Assembly (NCBI GenBank): GCA_934047225.1 | Contig: OW203988.1 | Location: forward strand, 8,652,229-8,716,228 | From: Ypsolopha sequella | Lineage: Eukaryota; Arthropoda; Insecta; Lepidoptera; Ypsolophidae | Reading direction: 5' to 3' | DNA length: 64,000 nucleotides | Shown: in pieces, positions 22,201 through 37,200 of the stretch | Layout: each line of letters opens with the position of its first letter | Numbering within the stretch: position 1 is the first letter of the stretch | Position numbers and translations under genes: made by a program | Notes under the pieces: model-generated | The model's input: the letters and a program-made list of their open reading frames with translations, nothing else | Databases searched by the model: none | What the model was told of the DNA's origin: nothing

Positions 22201-25200
22201 ATGTTATTACAACAGGCCATTGTGATCCTTTTAGGTGGTTTCTGTCGGGCTAGTACGGTACATTTCATGTACCATACATATAGCATTCATCCCTTTCTTT
22301 CTAGCAAATATGAAAGTGCGATAGAGGGTTTTAATTAATTTAATTAATTTTTATTATTATTATGCTTGGTAAAATTATTAGTTTGATTCCAAACACAATA
22401 ATAATGATTAACTAGACTTTTTAAGCATCGATATAAACAGCACTAGCCAAACTGTGGCAACATTAGTGTACAATGAACTGTCAAGTTAGTTCGCCTAATT
22501 CTGGACTCGACTTTAGGGTAGGCAGTGCCTACCCTGGCGTCATACAAACTTTTTTTTTTCAGTGTTATTTAATTTTTTTTAATTGTCCTTCTGGTTGCTT
22601 TTCCGGAAAAAAGTTCTATGCACGCCACTGTCCCGTAGTATAGTGTTTAACCGCGCGCTACGCCACTAGTTGAACCAAGTGCAAGGAGCGTGACGTACTG
22701 TTTAATCGCAAAAACATCGTGTCACGCTCCTAGCACTTGTCATTCAACCAAGTCGCATCGCGCGCGATTAAGGCGCTACGGAAAAAATTCGACACTTTTA
22801 GAACTTCTATATCTACTTCGGTAAATAATTTTGATAAAATAGTATATTATTTTTGAAATCTTTTTCTAGGGATCTGTTAAAACAGAAACGCGATTGGATA
22901 ATTTCAGCTCGATAGAAATATTTATTGAAATGAGGTCTTTATCGACACCAATTATCCTGGTTTGACAATTTAGAATGACATATGGACTGCAATTATATTT
23001 TATTAGATGGGTTTTAACAGTATCTAGGACCTGGTTAAACGAAATTTTGATAGCATTTTTAGTACATTTTATATGAATAAAAAACCGACTTGCTACTTTT
23101 CCACGAATCCCCTCGCACTGAGGGTTTTTTCGTATATGGAGTAAAAGGGACGCTAAAACTTTTACATATCGCCTTAACCACTGTACTACGGGCCCCGATG
23201 TGCTTTTACCAGTTAACTGAACATCAGACAGGTGACGTCGTCTCATATTCTCGTACTAACAGTCACGATCGTTCACATTGTTACGAACTATAATAGTTAG
23301 TTTCTTATTATTAGTATTATTACTAATAATTTACTTACGGGGATGGTAAAGGTGCATGGATAAATAAAACACTTTGATTTTTTAAAATTTGTTTAATTCA
23401 AAGAAAAATCTGAATCGCTATGAAAATATGAGATAATGCTGTCAAAAAAGTAAAATATTCAAGTCATATCGAGGGCTATTTCAGGAATCATAAAATGTCG
23501 ATTACATAAATCTTAAAACCTATTCATTTAAACTTAAAACATGCGTAGTTTTTTATGTAATATTAAACAATGTTTTGTTTATTATGCTTACTATTATTAG
23601 TGAAGTAACTAACGATGGAAAATAAGAACTGTCAATAGGAGATTCCGGAAAGAAATAAGTTGGTCTACTTTCTAAAACGTCATCATTATGTATATGGCTA
23701 AAATGACTGATAATATCTTAATACTATTACTAAATTATACATAAACTAGACAAAACGTAGATTGGTCCTGTAAAGGAATGTATGTCTTTTTAGCTGGAAG
23801 ACTGCAAATGCAAAACTGGTGTCAATTATTTTCATACTCAAATACACAATTATACAAGGATCTGATATATGTAATTAATGGCACAATAATTTGAGTAATT
23901 TACGTGAGTATAAAATTATCTACTAAGTTTTTAGTACCTTTCAGCTTGCACCAAAGACTTAACACTACTACATAATTGAGATGCATTATGTAACTGATAT
24001 GTTTATATTTGCATAGAAAGTAAACATTAATTCATTTACAGACAAAACGATAATTTATCAGAAAAGTAAAAACACAAGTATTAAGATTAGTAACTACCCT
24101 GCGCGAGGCCTGCATGAATTGAAATTATTTAGTGTCTATCTACTTACGTCTAATTTGTATCAAACCATTTCGACCTGTTGTGGAATTGTGTAAGAAACGT
24201 ACGACGTAAAACGTACGATTTTAATTGTCAAACTGGGCGAATAACATCCGTACGTTTTATGCTGTCAAAATAAATACGATTTTCTTACAAAATTGCACCC
24301 CCGAGTTTAACGGCAAATGTTAGTCACTTTGAAAAAATCCCAAAAAATATACCCGCTACAACAGTCTTCACCAATGTCTTTTATAACAATAAATTCATTT
24401 TACACATCAAGACTTCCCTAATGTCGAATTATTAACTATTTATTCACAATCTTTCAACCATCATGCATCAAAAATAATTTTTTACACTAAAATTGAGACC
24501 TAAATTTAAAGCTCAAGCTTAGACGACGAACGGCAAAACGTGGCGGAATTTTTCTTTAAAATTTTTCATTTTCCTAGTCATATTTCATTAAAAGTGGAAT
24601 GTATCGCAGTTTCCACAACGTAAATATATGGAATATTAATATATGAAACATCATAACATGTCGTATTATGAGCATCATTTTTAACGAATAAGAGCAATAC
24701 ACAACCATATTTACCACAATTTAGAAAGCGGAAGCAATTTATAATAACTCATTCAAATGTCCAATCATTTCACCATCAATCATCTCCATCACTGTATATT
24801 CATGTATTGCTCTTACACCTGGTGTTGATGTATCTTACGTCTCTGTTTCCTTGGAGAATTTGTCAATATTAGGATATATGGGCGCCATCTCGAGGGTCGA
24901 TGGGGCTGACGGCGCGTTGGATCCAAGGTGCAGTCTCCGGGACAATTCATCCAGGATTTCACTGAACACTCGCGTTGAGATGTTCTGACCCAGGAAGTGG
25001 AGAAGTAGGAAGTCACCCACCTAGAAATGGGAATATAATTTTGTCAAAAAATCATCGGTTAAGTGTGGGTTGACGGTTCCGACGACACCCCCGAGGATAC
25101 ATGTGATCACGATATATTTTCTGGTTTCCAAAGGTAAACCTGCACCATACAGTTTAACTTCGTTTATGACGCTATGAACACTAGGTGAACTTTATCTTAC

Positions 25201-28200
25201 TAACTTTTATTAGAAGTAACAATAATTACCTGAGTTTTCCTAACAAGCGCCTCAACACCATTAGGCGTTTCAAAACGGAACCGCCTCTTCAGAATTGTCT
25301 CACGAGTGCTTGGCAGAAGAACCACTGCCGCCGAGTATAGCAGGGCCAAGCCTGACATCACTGACAGAATGATGAACCTAAAGCACATAACATTTAAATA
25401 TTTTATAAATGATTATGCAAACTTAACCGTAGACAAAGGTTTCGTACTTTTATCAATAAAAACCATCGTATCAAGGTTTTGGAATGGAAATTTCAAGGTT
25501 TATGTGTGATGTCTTTACATCGAACTTTTCTTTTTTTCATTAATCATATATACAACACATTGAATTTAAAAATGTGGTTTAACATTGAATGGTAGCAAAA
25601 AATATCGACATACGGGATTGGTGCGGCCTGTAAGAAGATGTAGTGACTAGAATAGAAAAAAGAAATGCTTGGACATGTTTGGGTATTAATAATGTCGAAA
25701 GTACCCGGCATAGAAGAGCTTATATGACTAGATTGATGGACGTGGAAGAGGCGAAAGCGGTGTGTCAGAATCGTAGCAGATGGAAATCTGTAGTCTCTGC
25801 CTACCCCTCTGGGTGACGGGCGTGAGTATATGTATGTATGATGATTGAAAATAAAGAAACGAAAGAAGTTGATGGTGCGCAAGTGGAAGGTACAGCTCAA
25901 CCGAGCCGCCCTAGAAGGATGCTGCTGCTGAAGGACGAAGAATGAAGGTAAAAATTGACGACAATACTGAAAAACAGCAATATCAAAAGTATCCGGAATA
26001 GAAAAGCTTGTCTGACTAGATTGATGGATGTAGAAGAGGCGGAAGAGGTATGTCAGGATCCTAGCAAATGGAAATCTGTAGTCTCTGCCTACCCCTGTGC
26101 GACGCAGGCGTGAGTGTCCGGTAGGAGATTTTGGATTCCAAATTCAAATCTTTCGAGAACATGTGCGCGGAGGGAGGAAAAGGGGTCATATGGTTCAGCA
26201 CTTTTTCGGGTCGCAGTTGATGGGATTGCAGCTTGCATTTACAGTTGAAGTGTCCTAAAGTAACACAAATTCTGCTGCCATAGCGCGCCGTAGATTTTGT
26301 AACCGGTACGATATTCGGCGTCCCAGTTATTAGCTGAGTGAAGTTTTAATTCGAAGCTAGGTGCTCAAGTTCTAGACTATATGATCTGCCACAAACAATC
26401 CAAGTGCTGGTCCCACCAGAACTTCTAGGACTAAAGATTTTTGTTTTGAAATTTCAAAGGTTCTAAATGTGACTTACAATAATTATTACCGATCATTTTA
26501 TTACACGGCTACAGCAACATCCTTCGTACTTTAGACGCACATGGTTTCAACAAGATGGAGCTATTCTATGAGTCTACTGCGAGGTTTTGTCTCAATAAGC
26601 TGATATACAAAAATGGGGACATCCCATGGTCAGCCCGTGTCCCCGGATAAAGCATAAGGTTAAAACCTTAATAGATTTTGGAGTATCTCAAGAACCAAGT
26701 TTACAAGAACAATCTGACGACTATCGAACAGTTAAAACAAAACATAGCTGATGAAGCGAATGCTATCTATCCAGCTATAGCGTCGACGAAACACCACGTA
26801 CTGCTTTTAACAGTGCGTCCAACTTCAGGGGCACCATTTGGACGGCGTAATTTTAAAGAAATAAAAACCCGCATTCATCATCTTTAAAACCATAATAAAT
26901 ACGTGTCAATTATTACTTTCTAATCTATATATATAAACGAATAAACTGACTGATCTATCAACGCCCAGACCAAACGGCTGGACCTAGGAACATGACATTT
27001 GAACTGTAGGTTACTTGTATGACGTAGACATCCAATAAGAAGGGATTTTAGGATGTTTCCACGTGATCGGGAGAAACGGAATCCACGCGAGCAATGCCAC
27101 GGGCGTCTGCTATTTAAATCCAAATAATTCTGCAATTAGCTACTTAAATCCAAAATCTCCCACCGGACATCCTCTATGTATATAATCAATAATAATCATA
27201 TAAAATACTTACCAGAACCACAAGAAAATGAAGATCTTTTCGTTAAGTATGTTCAGGGCAAGAACGCAGAGTGCATCGTGTTTCTGGATCGATCCAGAAG
27301 GACCAAACTTATGGAATGTACACTTGGTGATTCTCGGGAATATCTCGATCTGAAAGTTGAAACGGCACATAATTTATGGAAGATTTTTAGCAGAAACTAA
27401 TTATAGCTTAGCATCAAAATAATCTGTATGACCTAAAAGAGAAGGATTTTACCATAGGATCTGTACGTTGCTCCTGGTTCATGTTAGAGAACTTCACGAC
27501 GTCGGTGCCGTATGTCAAGAAAGCTCCGCCGAGGAAGGTGTCTAAGAAGAAAATGTTGCCAACCTGCGAAAACAATTATCAAAATAACTTTCTGCTTCAA
27601 GGTATAGAGATTTTATGTAGGGAATGTAATGCTTACCACATTGATAAAATTGAGTACTTCGCAGAAGAAATACCCAAACGAGTAAGTATTGTGCATGTGC
27701 AGGGTCTCGAAAAGGTATTGCACTAAACGGTTCTGAAAATTTAGAAATGATGTTCATTAACATTTCATTGTCTTACATTAAAGTCAGAACCATTATCATG
27801 TCCAACGATGAATAGAAAAATCGTAAAATTTTCGTACACAAGTTTGCCCAATCTGTAGGTAGACATGTCCTTGTCAAAAATCACAAAGTTTTTAATCGAA
27901 AGAGTTTATCGAATCTTATGTACCCATATATGCATTAAAATATTCTTCACAATTTCACACTTTGTTTAATTTATCAAATTCTTATATAATGGATGGTCTT
28001 CTTACACACATGATCAGGACATTTATCGAATTATCTTAATAACATTTATAATTTTTCTCCATACCTGACGTTTAGATCTATCGTCTGCGATATTGGCCAC
28101 GGTGCCTCTCATCCCGTCTGAGATCATGCGAATCTTGCCTTCCTCCCAATTCTTCCAAATCCAGTGGGGAATGTAAAACAGTAGACCCTGAAAATGCAAA

Positions 28201-31200
28201 ATCGAAATCTCAATCTGTTCATCCATCAATCTTCCCCCTTTCTAATCATCAGGCATCTTGACATCTGAGGTATTGGTACATTAATGATTCTTGGTGAAAT
28301 ATCACTTTCCAATTCAAATTCAAATAATTTATTTTGTAAAGTAGGTATATACATAATACACCACTTTACCACTTACTCTATTAGTATGTATTGTTTTGGA
28401 GTCAAATTAAACTCAAGTTAATTAAAGATTCTATTTGTCTCAAGCCTAACAGACTCGCTCATATTTAGGTTAAGTGAAATATCCTAGCGACTGGCGACCT
28501 TGATTTAGATTTAGTAGTAACAAAATCTCACCTGGAAGAACAGCATGAAAGGCACCCACTGGTAGTACGCATGGATGCGCTTTTCCTCATCGTAGTCGCT
28601 ACCCAGGCCCGGGTGCGCGATGCCGTGGTTTGGCGCGTTGGGTAGCGTAAACGTGTACGTGATCCAACAAAACGTGTTGAGCACATGAACTGGCACCGCG
28701 CCGTCGTTGATACATGAGATCGGGCTACCTGAAAGCGGATTGTTCAGAATTAGATAAGCTTTGTCTAAAAGGGGTAGAACAGAGAACGTCTCTAAATGAA
28801 GCACAACGACGTGTATTCATTAACCCAGACTTATTAGGAAGGAGCATTCAACTTTTAAGAGTGTTTGGTCGTTAAAATTGTAATAGGCTTTGTGTTCCCA
28901 ACTTCCCACGTGCCCTCGACATTGCACCACCGGAGATGGCGGATGACGCCAATATCAGCTTTAATGGCGTTGCATCTGCCCCTACACTTTGACAAAGTTA
29001 TTGATATTGTTGTTTCAAAGTAAAAAGGACTTTATTTCATCCTAACAGGGGATATGAAGAGCTACATTTGCAAGTCTATCTATACCTGCCTCATTTGCGG
29101 CGACCGTGACTCGGTTCACCTTGCTCGATGAATTGTGAGGGCTCCAAAGGTATTTTATTGAACCGCCGGCAAGTCGAGACTGGCACTTTATTTTGCAGAT
29201 TAATTATTTAATTTGATTAATTATTTACAGATCATCGCAGGCTAGGAGAGTTTATTCTTCATTTTAATCCGTACCAGTGCTTATTCACTTTCCGGATTCC
29301 TGATTGCATCTAAATTTTATCTGTCAACAGCATCTGGGCTGGATTGAGGCCAAATAACAGAAATAAGGCTAGGCCTACAATCGAATGCGTCATTCTAGTA
29401 GTTGATAACGGTTGTGTTGTAAATTCATTGCCGTCGCGTCGTGTAGGTTTGGTACTCTCCTGTTAGGGACTGTTGATAACGCGGGACGAGAGCGTCACAA
29501 GTACGCACAAAATGAATCATTAGCATTACTAATAGGGACCACCTCTCGATTAAGTTGCGATGGTGTATACGGAAGTTGGAGTATGTTAATGCGGGTTCAA
29601 GAACCCAACCCGTGACAAAATATCGTTGCGCGTTTGTATTCCGAGTCAACACAGAAATTAATCACTACATGCTAAAAGATGCTACAAAACGGAATGGTAA
29701 ATATATGAACAGAGACATTGCAAGCAAAGAAATATTGATTCATGAGTATTCGTTATACACACTATTAGCTAGAAATTGATTCAGGTGGGATTGGCAAGCT
29801 GGTACAATAACATGAGTCTTCTCCAACAAAAATAGTAAATACCGTAAAGGTCAATTTTTTATACGTTATAGCAGCGATTGGATAAAAAGTCAGCAGTTTT
29901 TGTATGGCATCTATAACTAAGAGATGATGATTGCAGCACTTTATTGATAGAATTGATTGATTAAACATTGGTACCTATGTACGAGTATATATAATTATAT
30001 ACCCAACTGAAAGCGCTTTAAATCAAATGTTTGAGGCTGTTATTTGAGTAACTCTGTCGGAAGGCAAACAATTGATATACGTATTTTAAACTACTTGTTA
30101 GATAATGTTTTGTTCTTCAAGATGTTTAATAATATTGGCGAGTAGGTACTTGCTTGGCGCAACGATACTTTACTGCACAAATTAATTAATTCAAGTTATC
30201 TTAACGAGTAATAAAAATATAATAAATCAGGTTATTCTTGTTGGTATGGTAATAATTCACTAATGGGCCTTTAGCAAACCCTATATACCTATCAAAATAA
30301 TGAATTTTGAAACTAGTCGAGTCTACAAGGGTTTAATTCGCATGTAGGTGCTCACAATTTGTTTAGTAAACAATAGTGTGTAGCACAGAAGAAATAATGG
30401 TTTTAGTAGGCGCGCGCGCGCATAGGGGTATCGCAAACACGTGTGATAAGAGCGATTTTCAATCGATGTATTTTGCGTTGCCTTGCCTTGTACAAGTGTT
30501 ATACCTATATAAAATACGAGTATTTGGATGTAGGTATATGAACTGTGGCTGCGAGCTCTAGTGTGTGCGATTGTGGGTCACGGCAAACGGCGGAATATAT
30601 TCACTACAAAATGTACAAGTACACATATTATGGAATAATGTTTCTGAGTACTTTAACGTACTATTTTGACCCACTATTCAAGTTTGACCCTCGGGCAGTT
30701 AGTCAGAATTATAGAAACCTTTGGCCAGAAACGAGACAGTAAAATGGCATTTGTTAAACGAGATTCTAATGTTGTTCGTTTTAAAATTTAGGGCAAATAT
30801 TTCGGAGAATAAAGTTAAACAATAACATAAATTCAACATTGTGTTAATGTTGCAATATTTTCCTGCCACCGCACCAGCATTGTTCATAGAACTCAGTGGT
30901 GTTTTCGTAACTGACGTAGCGATTTTTGGTATTCAGTGCAAACCTAAATTCAAATATGTTGGCTATGAAGCTGATAAGACGACACATTAACAATGCATGC
31001 CATATTTATGCCACACTACTTAACAGCTACCCATATCTTTCAATCAGTAGTTTACAGTTAACCGTCTTACTACCTATTTCGTCAGCCTTACCTCCTTCGA
31101 TCATACATAATGTATGATCGAAGCTTACCTCACACTACGGCAGAATGGCTGCAAGCTACAATAAGAACAGGAATTGCTAATAATTCCCACAAAACCGACG

Positions 31201-34200
31201 GCCATTACGCTAATTCTCACATGGCAATGCTTGTATATCACTTTGTTTGCATTTAGCTGCAACATTTTGATTACTCACACCTTGCAGTTGTTTATAAGAG
31301 CAATCACGAACGGCGACGTTGCAGTAACACAGCGCACCTGATATACATAAACCTGACCCAGTAGGGCTGAATCGGGGCTTTCGATGCACTTAGTAACCGA
31401 TGATGTCACTCATCATGACCTATGAAGGGACGAGATAAATATTCTTTATTGAGCACTACATACGAACAAAAGGAAATATGTATATTAATACAAGAAGGTA
31501 ACAATTTGCACTCTTATCGCTTGAAGCTTTCCTTCCAGATAATCTTTTGGATGGAAATATAGTAATAGAAAGAGCAGAAATGTTATAATATGTACAATAA
31601 AAGTAAAAATAACAATACAAGTAAAAGAAGCACAACATACCACATAGGTACTATTAAAATACGTTTCATATTAATAAGTTAAAAACCATAGAAATAATAC
31701 GTAACTAAAAAGTAGAAATATATGAAACAATGTTAGTAGAAAAAGTAGATGGATTTAACAATTAATTACAAAGAAAACATGATGTAACTTAGCCTAGGTA
31801 GTTATTGATAAGCTGAGAAGTTCTATCTATGAAACCTGAATCGTCGGCAGATCGTAGGATTGGGCATATCATGAACTGTCTGGGCATATCATACATGTGT
31901 TAAAACTTAATGGGGTTCCCCAAATTTATTTACATGTAAACCTAACACACTCCTCGCTCCGCTTGTCTTCGCATCTATTTTTGACTTTTGGTTAAAAATG
32001 TTTAATTTCATACTTAACGATCTGCCCAATTCTACGATCTATCTGCCCACGATATAGTCATCTAATATATTTATATGTATATGCATATAAAAAACACTGT
32101 CAGAACAGTCAGTGCCGGATTAAGGCTACTGGATGCCCTAGGATTTAACAATTAATTACAAAGAAAACATGATGTAACTTAGCCTAAGTAGTTATTGATA
32201 AGCTGAGAAGTTCTATCTATGAAACCTGAATCGCCGGCAGATCGTAGGATTGGGCATATCATGATCTGTCTGGGCATATCATACATGTGTTAAAACTTAA
32301 TGGGGTTCCCCAAATTTATTTACGTGTAAACCTAACACACTCCTCCTCGCTCCGCTCGTCTTCGCATCTATTTTTGACTTTTGGTTAAAAATGTTTGATT
32401 TCATACTTAACGCTGCCCAATTCTACGATCTATCTGCCCACGATATAGTCATCTAATATATTTATATGTATATGCATATAAAAAACACTGTCAGAACAGT
32501 CAGTGCCGGATTAAGGCTACTTGATGCCCTAAGCAATCCACGCCCATGGGCCCCCTATACAATAGTAAACCAATATATAGGTACATAGGTCTTAGCTAAT
32601 TCGCGAACAATAGTGTCAAAGATACATTTTCTTAGCATATCTCCCTCTATTAGTATTGATAAAGCGTCGTACGTACCTCTCTTGTAGCATTGTCGTCCGT
32701 TTTTAATACCTGGCTGACTATTCGGAAGATTTGGGAATCATGGGTCAACGCAACAACATCACATTACTCTAAGTATTCAATTTAATTACGCGCGTATTTT
32801 AATAATCTTTGCCTTTCATGTGCTAGAAAATATTTTTTCGGTGCTGTTTATGGTGCCCCCCCCCGAGACGTGATGTCCTAAGCAATTGCTTAATTTGCTT
32901 ATAGGCTAATCCGGCATTGAGAACAGTTTTCCAGAATATTTCGACTTTATTTTAGTTGGCATCAGTGGAATAGTAAAAAATATTATAACATAGAGATATT
33001 TGACATTGAACAGTGTTTTTAAAATGCATATACAAATATAATATACCAAAAAAACAAATAAGTTCCAAAATATTAATTTACTTGAATCTATTCATCTGTG
33101 TTTTTGAAAATGTTGGTAAATATGTAATTTTTCAATACACGTGAAAAACTGGAGCAGTTACTTCTAAAAAGTGGAACACCAATCCCATTGTCAGATATGT
33201 AAATAGCAATTAAGAGCTATTGTTCTTTAATGTTGTTTAGTGAAGCTATCACTATCATTTCTTAACTGTGTTATCAGTAGCGATGATTACTTTATGTCAT
33301 GTTTTATGCTTAACAATGTCGTTAAGGCTACTCTGTTCGTAGTAAAAAAAAATAGGAGCAATAAATCTCATATGAAGGGTACAAGCATCTATGGTACAAG
33401 GCTTGAAGGATGAAAGTCCAAAAATTTTTTTTTGTTTTTCTTTGGTAGCATTTCCGCATTTTAATAATTATAGGTATCATACACTAGAACGACGTCAGTC
33501 AAGAGATATGCCAAAAAGAAATATTCCTATCTCATACAACTACTATGACACGATTTAACTTTAAACTCAATTATCTCGAAATGTTAAAAATGTGACTTGT
33601 ATCCTTTAAATCTATTCGAAACCAGCTGTCGTAAACAAAACTAATTGGAAATACATACATACATTATACATATACTCATTCCTGTCTCACAGAGAGGTAG
33701 GCAGAGATTTCCATCTGCTACGATTCCGACACACCTCTTTCGCTTCTTCCACATCCATTAATCTAATCATACAAGCTCTTCTATTCCGGGTACTTTTGAC
33801 TTTGGCGTCAAGGTCGAGCTTTACCTTCCACTTGAGCACCAAAAATTCCTTTCATCACTCATAGAAAATATGAAGTGTTAACGAACATTTTTTCATTAAT
33901 GTTGTCGATTCGATGTAGATGTGTAACTTATTTGACAGAACTCAACTTAATTTAAACGTTCTGTCCTTGTATTTTCGATAAAGAAAGAAAAAGACAGGAC
34001 GCTTAAAATGAGGTTAGACCTGTCAAATAAGTCGTGTTACGCCGAATCTACACCATTGTAAACTATTTTTTACACGAGCTTCTTGAATATCATAAATACC
34101 TGATTTGTTGAGTAGTTTATAGTTTAGGACACTATTGATAATAGAACCACGAAGAGGTAAATTCACGCAATGATACACTTAATATGCCCGGTTAAATGTA

Positions 34201-37200
34201 CAAGTGGTGGTGAATTGAGAGCGCGTGATAATAGCCACTTATGACCAGACATACGAGTCGGCTCAATTTTGTGATGATTGTTTTAATTGTTCTTATTCTT
34301 CATCTGGCCTTTAGCAATTAGCATAAGATTTGAATTCATTTTCTTGTACTTAGTATTATCTAGAGAACTAATGGCTAAGACCGGATACCAGGTACAAGTA
34401 GTAAAATAATTAAAAAGCGTTGTAAACACAGTTGAAGTTATTAACATAATACGTTTTATAAGGGAATTTATATGTACAGCCATTAAATGGATATGTAATT
34501 GCGTTTCAGTAGATACTTCAACGAGTTCTCATAGATACCCGTTATTAGCAAATCCCGACCTAAATCACGTTCGTGCACAAAAGGATCAAAGTTCAACGAC
34601 ACAATTTGTACCATGAATTGTATGAAATCGCGTTCATTAACGCCTCTCTGTTTGTTTGTCCAAGCAATTCGTCAATATGATGTTTCAATTTGGGTAACTG
34701 TTACGTTGAGGGTTTCCTCACACCCAGATGTTGGAATAATGACCTGAAAATGACTCACTCTTTTACCGTACTGCGGGAGCTCTGTACGGAGGTCAAACAG
34801 TTATCTCTCTGTACGTCTGAGGAATTGAGACTCTAGGTTAAATTACGTTCATTAGGTCAGTGGAGATCAGAAGGGAAAGTAATTAGACAGACTTTCACTG
34901 GAAGGTTAACATTGATGTCAGGGCAGAATGTAGAATGGGTAGATCGTAAAGTATGAAATCGAAAATCTTTCACCAAAGGTCAAACATAGGTGCGACAACG
35001 AGCGGAGTGAGGAGCTTGTTATGTTTACATATAAATAAATTTGGGGGGCCGAGTGAAGTTCTACGATGTGCTGACGAGATTGACATGGATGCGAATGATG
35101 AATGAAAGGTTCCACTCTAAATACTAAACACTTTCACAGCCACCGCGATGGAAGTAGCGCTTCTCGGTAACATTTTGGGTACGAAATTGATGGTCTATTG
35201 TTTGTCACTCAAAACACCGAACACGTGAAGCGCATTGTTTGCATAATTTTGTGTACGTCAACGCATTTTATGTAAAACATTACGGGGTCAAATACCTTGA
35301 CAGATATCTACAAATGGTACTCACCAATGAGATTATTGGCAGTAACGAGTATACAGCAAAGGAACAGCATGGCTGAAGTGATGCGGTAGTGCATGCGGAA
35401 CACCTCGTTGTCTATGATAGCCTTGTCGATGAGGTGCCGGACTTTGACGAACCCAGCCACCGATGATACCAAGCCTAACACCGCCATCTTGCTGGTACTC
35501 TTTGTTGACTAATACTGAAACAACAAAGAAAACGTTGGATTATATGAATGTTTACTAGGGGATAGAAAGAGAATAGCTATAAATAATTTGGTGCCGTTTA
35601 AACCGGCATGCATCGTGACAAGTGCCATGCTCGTTCCATTCCAAATTAGAACGTAAACGGTAAACTTTATTACGTACGCCTTGGATTCGACGAATGTGTG
35701 TAACAGCTGTCTAGCGACGATGTGTTCGTTATAAAACATATGTTTTGCTTTTATTTCTCCTTTTGTTTTTTATAAACATGAAGATCATGTTTCTTTTCCG
35801 TCATCATCTCTGATATAAAACATTCCTTAAACAATATCGTTTTTAATGAATTCGTACAAACCGTTAGCCTTGTCGAATACGTCTGGACATTTAACACGCA
35901 TGTAGTAACAGGTACCGAGCCACATCTCTTCTCAATCAATGACCTCACAGTATAATTTACGGACGCGGCTACCTTACGCCCACGCCCTCGCATTAAAGCA
36001 TTGCCTCCGTCACTTTTAAAAACTAATATTTTCTAAATCCTCGTTTTATTAGAGATGATATACGTGGTTGCTCATATTGATTCTTTTAATCGTTTCCTTT
36101 TTTGCGACGGTTTGTACTTAGTTCAGCTGCTACATATATGCATATTGATATATCGTGTGATTGCTTTACTTAATTGTTGCTATGTGATCTTCATTGGTTG
36201 TTATGAAATACGATTCTGATGAAGTAACGTTTCATGAGAGACAATTCATACCGTCAAATGAATTCAGCCTTGGCGACTTCTTGATCTCGATCCTACGCGC
36301 TATGGCATGTCCGAGTCATTATTTAGGTCGCCAGCACAGGGCAGATGTTAATAGAAGACTCTCATTTATTCCAAATAGTCTAGTGTTGCTAGCAAATTGG
36401 AATTTTTATTGAGGAACCAGGTCCCAGCGATGAATCGCTTGGGCAAATTGTTGTTTCGTGAATTGACACACAATTACCTGGGTCAATTTGAATGGCATTG
36501 GTAGTAGGGTACTCTACTGTGCTGTTATAAATAGATTGTTAAGATATATCTAGGGATCTCTGCAGAGATCAGATGAGAAAGGAGTGAAGGATTTAAACAA
36601 ATTTGCCAGTTGATGAAAGTAGTAATCGCGTTATGAGCGGTCGCTGTGGCCGCGAGTGCTGCGCTCGCGCAGGGCCGGGTCGTCGACCGCTCGTTGCTCT
36701 TGCGCCTCCTGCGTTTCCAAACGAACCCCCGCCTCGCGTCTCTTCTCCGCTCCGTTCCTGTTCTGATGCATCGCATGGCAACGCAAATTTACGCGGAAAC
36801 CAGTTTCTTTGCGACAATCGCTGCCCGCTTTGCGCGTCGCGATCAAGAATCGATTAGTTTCGGCTGAGGAGATTGTATGTTTCTACTGTAAATTTAAACT
36901 CATGATATTTAAGCCTCTTGAGAGTAATTTCTGGCCAACTTAAGAGGGCAATACAATATCCAGCTTTCGGCAACACTGTTTCCTCGAAAGTTATACAAAG
37001 GAATTTCTAAGTATTAAAGAGCTTATCCTATTACAAAAATATATAAATAAATTGGGATTTAAACAAAACTAGTAAGACGGTTGACTGATAATGGGCCGGC
37101 GCGGGAGTGCAGGTTGGCTGCTTGCATTCCTCTGTTTATGACAGGTAAACAACGCCGTGGTGGGCTGTCGGCCCTGAACCTGCATTGTAGCGCACTTTAC

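Larger units (their letters stand above)
28729..35324 (-). other. inx3 intron 1 (6.6 kb)
   Basis: The intron holds a 390-bp tandem duplication, a hAT MITE, a LINE tail and a further MITE (listed separately). Positions 29000-31740 show no recognised element or gene; ORFs there are all under 100 residues and lack known motifs. Confidence 0.6.

Noticed and set aside
36593..36867. Overlapping ORFs of 70-84 codons as coding
   Set aside because: Several frames on both strands are open at once in a CpG-rich patch, with no family motif. Base composition explains them.
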